The translations under genes and the position numbers were made by a program. This document shows, in pieces, positions 59,748 to 64,000 of a stretch of DNA of 64,000 nt; the first letter of the stretch is position 1; every line of letters starts with the position of its first letter. A model generated the notes under the pieces. It was not told where the DNA came from, did not search any database, and saw only the letters and a list, made by a program, of their open reading frames with translations. Origin of the DNA: Escallonia rubra (taxonomy: Eukaryota; Streptophyta; Magnoliopsida; Escalloniales; Escalloniaceae); contig JAVXUO010001078.1 in the NCBI GenBank assembly GCA_033065855.1, positions 62,001 through 126,000 on the forward strand, in the 5' to 3' direction.

Positions 59748-61059
59748 ACTATAAAGTCCTCAGGCTTACCAAAACCTATAGCTGAAACCTTGAAGTTTGT
59801 ATTTACGAACACAAACCCCTAAGGTTTGCCATCTATTATAGTCGAAGGATTTTACGAAAGGGAGTCAATAATTCCGTTGATTCTAAAGGGTCTCTTTTAA
59901 ATATTACCAAAATTCTTTCTCTTTCTTTTCTTCGTTTTCCTTTTTCTCACTCCTTCTTCTTCGTCTGCCCTAACCACCACCGCCTCCACCTTGATACACC
60001 ATGACTGTGGCTCTCACATGTAGTTGGTGCTCCCTTGTGGCTACATTTCTCCTTCAATGATGCTGGGGATCTTCGGGCTTTACAAAGGTTGGTGGTGGGT
60101 GTGGCGCGACTGATTAACGAAGGACGGGGTTAGTGAGTTGGTGCAAGCAGTGGATCTGTGGTGGTTGGTGGATGTTCTCGTGGTTTTTGGGTGATCGTCT
60201 GAGATGCTGTTAGTGGGTTGATCACTGCAAGAAATAAGGCTTTTAGAGACGGTTAGCGACGAAAATTCTGTCGCTAATTCTGCTTTACATGCTTTAGTTT
60301 GTTTTCTTGTTTTGTGAAATTAGCGACAGATAAATTTTTTAGCGACAGAATATTATGTCGCTAAATGAGATTTGTAACGACATAAAAAGCTTATAATTAA
60401 GTACGCTTTTAGCGACGGAATTAATCTGTCCCTAAAAGTCATTTTATTAAATTTTTTTTAATTTTTTAATGCCGAAACCTATAATAAAAAATTCAATCCT
60501 CAACCTAATTAAAATATGGTTAATCAGGACTAATTAGGACTAATGATAGCCAGTGCTGGAACCACAATGAGATTCCAGGGGGTGCTAAGAATGTCGCGTT
60601 AACCTAATTAACCTAAATTCAATGCACAGTCAACAATCTCAATTCCGACACCTCATATAGGGTGTCGATATGGTGTCCGATACATGTCCGGCACCTTCGG
60701 ACACGTGTCCGACACCTCTGGACACGTGTTCGACACCTACCGACACGTGTCCGACACCTCCGTGAACAATCTCAATTCTCAAATGCTCAATGCAATAAAA
60801 ATTAATAAAAATCACACATTCAATCCAATTGGGTCCCATCATCCGTCAACAATCTCAATATCTCAAATGCTCAAATGCACGATTAACAATCTAAAATCAT
60901 CAATTAACAACCTAAAATCATCAATCAATAATCACAATTCTCAAATGCACAATTAACAACCTAAAATTATCAAACAAAAAATCAATGTTCAAAAGGGAAA
61001 AAATTGTTCAAAATGCACATATTCGATGCGATTAATTTAATTTAGGGTTTAATTAGGGC

Positions 61060-61512
61060 TCAGAGTTCAACATTGGGGGAAAGCTTTTTCACAAGTGCTT
61101 TGATCAAACACCAGCACTTGAAAATGCATATGCCCCATGTGTTCAAAGACAACAAAGTCCCCAATATTAAGGTCATGCTGCTGCACGAATTTGTTCCAAC
61201 CCTCTTCGAAACAAATTTCCTCTTGGCCGCGCTTCTTCTTGATTTTAACAAGCCATGATCCCTTGCGGCTGGTTAAATTTGCTTCCTTTGATCTCACTGT
61301 GGTAAGCTGACTGCAAAAGGCTACCAGTATGGCCTCACATATTCATAATACAGTAAGACATGTAAGTTTTTGACCAAAGATAATAGTGCGTACACACACG
61401 AAAACACAGAAAAATAGAGATGGCATACAAGTTCTGTATGAAAACCAGACATCATGACCTTGAAGAAGTGCCTGTCGACTGAAACGTCCTTGTTCACCGA
61501 AGCAGAAGCCAT
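61060..61512 (-). pseudogene. Captured B3-domain (REM-type) transcription factor gene fragment
   Basis: Exon 1 (61512 to about 61430) starts MASASVNKDVSVDRHFFKVM then MSGFHTEL, the start of a B3 domain ('..FFKV...F...L'), and ends at a GTATGC donor. After a short intron with a TTTTGCAG acceptor (61311-61314), exon 2 (61310-61067) encodes LTSRKGSWLVKIKKKRGQEE, ICFEEGWNKFVQQHDLNIGD and FVVFEHMGHMHFQVLVFDQS, then TCEKAFPQC and a stop. The pattern 'W.VK.......F..GW..FV....L..GD..VFE..G...F.V.VFD.S.CEK' is that of plant REM B3 proteins, nuclear DNA-binding factors. The strand between the two exons that completes the DNA-contact surface is missing, so a functional domain is doubtful. Frames of both exons are open. 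Confidence 0.82.
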
Positions 61513-62011
61513 TTAACCTAACTTTAACATGAAAAACCAATCGAGCATTATTCAATTGATGAGCATCAATTTCATAGCTTAATTAAATCTATTAAATGTC
61601 ACACTGTATAAGACCTTTAAGCTTTTAGTAACTAAATCAATACCACGGGCCCAAATGTGACATTTCAATTCGGTGTCGGTGTCGATCAAACTCAATCCAA
61701 TTGGGTAAAAAATTATGTTAAAGTGATGCTAAAAGTGCAATCCACAGTGAGTTGTAGCTAAAATGATAGGACAGATAAACCTCAGCAACAACACATAAAA
61801 CAAACGTAGAGAACACAACCCTAGGCCGAGTTAGGTACTACCCTAGGCCGGGTTTAATCAAATCAACCCGACGATCCAAAAAAATCCGGTACCACATATC
61901 CTACATTACTTTCTGATATGGACTCTTGGTACAGTCCTCGGGGTTACCATTGAAATGCCATTTTGTCACCATCTTGCTAAGATGTATCTCCATAACCAAT
62001 TTCAATCTTCT

Positions 62012-62060
62012 CTAGGCCTAGTGCTAGCAGTAGATTCCACAATCTTAAGGGTTCGATTCC
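62012..62060 (+). other. tRNA-like Pol III box pair in CACTA element D
   Basis: Second copy of the A-box-like TAGGCCTAGTGC and B box GGTTCGATTCC, at the same spacing as in element B. Its presence reflects shared descent of the two elements. Confidence 0.45.
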
Positions 62061-62404
62061 ACCTGGTTCCGACCACTTTTGGTCTATTTATTATTCTGCA
62101 GATTATTATTATTGTGTTAATTTCACGTCGACCTAGACCGTTACACTGGATTTTCAATTGAAGTTTAGCTTCAGAGAAATCATGAAAAGGGATCTTATAA
62201 TTATAACACCATGGTGGAGCAAGTTTATATAACAACAGCATTGTAACTGCTAAAATTTTAAGAAACTGTATGAAGCAAACAATTAAACTAACTAAACAAA
62301 ATGGGCATGCATTTGTATAAATTGTGATTTTTCTACTGACAATTAAGAGCAATTTGTTAAGGACAATGATGAAAAAAAATGGTGAGCAGTGGGCAGTACC
62401 GTGA

Positions 62405-62640
62405 AGGTCGCCGGAGGTGACGCGGTGTCGGGGGGAGGACGGATCTGTCGCCGGAGGTGGTGCTGCGTCGGGCGGAGGACGGGGCTGTTGCTAGAGGTGG
62501 CACCGCGTCGGGGGGAGGACGGGGATGTCGTTGGAGGTGGCGCGGCATTGATGGGAGGACGGGGCTGTCCCTGGAGGTGGCGAGGGGTCGGGGGGAGGAC
62601 GGTGGTGTCGCCGGAGATGTTCGCCATAGAGGGGGTCGTC
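62405..62640. repeat. GC-rich ~52-bp tandem repeat at the CACTA D edge
   Basis: Counterpart of 41905-42145, with the same unit order and a few base differences. Frames on both strands are artefacts of the repeat. Confidence 0.85.
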
Positions 62641-63721
62641 GGTGGGTGAGATATTCGAGACAGAAAGAAATGGGAGAAAGAAGACGTTCTGATTTGTTTT
62701 AAAGACGAGTTTTAGCGACGGAATTACACCGCCGCTAAAAGCCCGTCGGAAAAAGCTATCATTAACGACGGAATTTTTAGCCACGGAGCATTCTGTCGCT
62801 TATAATGTTTTTAATGACAGAAATTTACCAACGGGTTTATCCATCTCTGAAAGATGTTTTAGCTACGGAATTCCTTTCGTCGCTTCCGTTGCTAAAAGTC
62901 TGTCGCAAAATCATTATTTTCTTGTAGTGGATGATGGTGATATGGTTGGGGATTAGGGAGGAGTTGTGTTGTGGTCATAGGGCTTTACAATGCTTGGTGG
63001 TGGTGGTGGCGGTAGATCAAGGAAGACAGAGTTGTTGAGTTCGTGGACAATGGATCTGGCTGTGGTTGGTGGATGTTGTTGTGGTGGTTGGATAATCGTT
63101 TGGAATGGTGTTGGTGGGTAAATGATGGTCATGCGGTGGGTAAGTTAGGATGGAGTTGGGTTGGGATTTTCAGATTGTACAATGGTTGGTGGTGGTGGTA
63201 ACATCAGATCAAGTAAGGCGAGGTTGGTGGGCTCGTGCAGGCACGGTGGATCTGATGGGGGTTGGTGGATGTTGTGGTGGTGGTAGGGTGGTCGCCTGAT
63301 ACGGTGTTGGTGGGTTGATGGTGGTAATACGGTGGGTGGTTAAGGTGGAGTTGGGTTGCGGTAAGAGGAAGAGTAGCTAGAGCCGATGGCAGCCGAGCTT
63401 TAGTGAAGTTGATTGAGGTGGATGCTAGCGGCGTTGACGGAAGGAAAAGAAAGAAAGGAAAGAAAAAAAAAACGAAAATAAGAAGCCCAAACTTAGATGT
63501 GTCTCGATCAAGGCCGTCAATATTGTTTACAATACGAGTTATACTGAACTAATGTAAAGTATTACATGAAAAGATGGAAATACCCTTAGACAATATGCAA
63601 CCGTTGACTCCTATTAGGAAAATCCTTTGCTTGAATAGATGACAAACTTTAGGGTTTTGGATGCCTAATTATAAATGTCGCGGTTTCAGTTTCAGTTTTG
63701 GGAGATCTCAGGATTTACAGT

Positions 63722-64000
63722 ACAATTAACCCTAAGTTTTATCATGCAAAACAAAGCTTCTAAAGCAGATGGTTATGATTAAGAATCTCCCGTACTTAGC
63801 ACGGATGTTTGGTCAGTTGAATTAAACTATGTCTTCTTAATCTAGCTTAAAAAAAATATGTAATGTTGACAAGTACCTTTGCGAGTTTTCTTAAGCAACC
63901 GATAAAAGGTAAGGCCAAATTCATACTCTCTTTTATTAAATTGGCAAAGTGGTCGCTAGAATATGCTTTATAACATTCCAATCCTCTAGCAATTAATGGG
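63722..64000. other. AT-rich DNA at the window end
   Basis: Less than 300 bases with no recognisable feature. Confidence 0.5.

Larger units (their letters stand above)
60223..62929. mobile_element. CACTA element D (2.7 kb) carrying a host gene fragment
   Basis: The ends are CACTGCAAGAAATAAGGC and ..TTTTCTTGTAGTG with the exact target duplication GAT (60220-60222, 62930-62932). Both subterminal zones match element B closely: the right 1.1 kb (61840-62929) follows 41330-42419 almost base for base, including the Pol III boxes and the GC-rich tandem repeat. The middle of B is replaced by a shorter stretch with the G-box minisatellite (60655-60770), 'ATTCAATCCAATTGGGTC' repeats, and a B3-domain gene fragment (61060-61512) not present in B. 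Confidence 0.92.
59748..63721. mobile_element. TIR element (Mutator-like?) interrupted by CACTA element D
   Basis: The left end (59748-59880) and right end (63590-63721) are inverted relatives. 'CCCTAAGGTTTGCCATCTAT' on the left matches inverted 'CCCTAAAGTTTGTCATCTAT' on the right, and AAGGATTTT and GGAGTCAA follow in both. Without the inserted CACTA the element is about 1.27 kb. The interior consists of diverged ~190-bp units with GGTTGGTGGATGTTGT (60060-60222 and 62930-63360). Exact ends and a 9-bp duplication could not be fixed, so the superfamily is uncertain. Confidence 0.65.

Noticed and set aside
60549-60600. hAT-like end (CAGTGCTGGAACCACAATG)
   Set aside because: Only one end is recognisable, with no partner end or 8-bp duplication, so it was not listed as an element.

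Overview
The window looks like heterochromatic, gene-poor DNA from a flowering plant. It contains CACTA elements with TNP2, DUF4216 and Ptta/En/Spm-type proteins, Ty3/gypsy and Ty1/copia retrotransposon relics, a Mutator-like element with a 9-bp target duplication, Tip100-like hAT elements with 8-bp duplications, and wall-associated-kinase (WAK) sequence, a plant-only receptor kinase family. The species cannot be fixed from sequence alone. One ambiguous base (N) lies at 2003. No intact host gene was found. The only host-derived coding sequences are a broken WAK-like kinase (24482-26718), an isolated WAK EGF exon on the other strand (27053-27211), and a piece of a B3-domain transcription factor gene carried inside a CACTA element (61060-61512).

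Layout. 1-3487: AT-rich DNA with a long hairpin (861-1150) and a ~400-bp tandem repeat (1484-2790). 3488-15096: an old, degraded Ty3/gypsy element on the minus strand with ~3.3-kb LTRs. A 1.3-kb Mutator-like element sits at its LTR/primer-site junction and itself carries a 113-bp minisatellite. 15097-18240: scraps of another gypsy pol, a copia gag and a third LTR. 18244-20641: TNP2 transposase relic of a CACTA element. 20642-24245: truncated copia element. 24482-27211: the two WAK remnants, the first split by a hAT element. 27245-30190: unassigned. 30191-32867: another gypsy-type LTR.

32868-46838: two arms in inverted orientation, each built of a promoter-like outer part, a ~73-bp satellite and ~36-bp GC-rich repeats. 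A loop lies between them, into which a 5.6-kb CACTA element (36799-42419, TSD GCT) inserted. 46839-53552: a CACTA element rearranged into a head-to-head inverted duplication. 53556-58810: the 3' part and LTR of another retroelement, with a 1.76-kb CACTA derivative (56509-58266, TSD CGA) inside the LTR. 59748-63721: a TIR element interrupted by a 2.7-kb CACTA derivative (60223-62929, TSD GAT) that carries the B3 gene piece.

The elements form a nested stack rather than a pathway. The CACTA elements are one related group: they share CACTACAAGAAA-type ends and dozens of TTTTAGCGACGG subterminal motifs. Three have exact 3-bp target duplications, so they are among the latest arrivals. Nothing here proves a wholly new system. 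The most informative structures are the gene-capturing CACTA, the large inverted-arm element with its higher-order satellite, and the head-to-head CACTA duplication.
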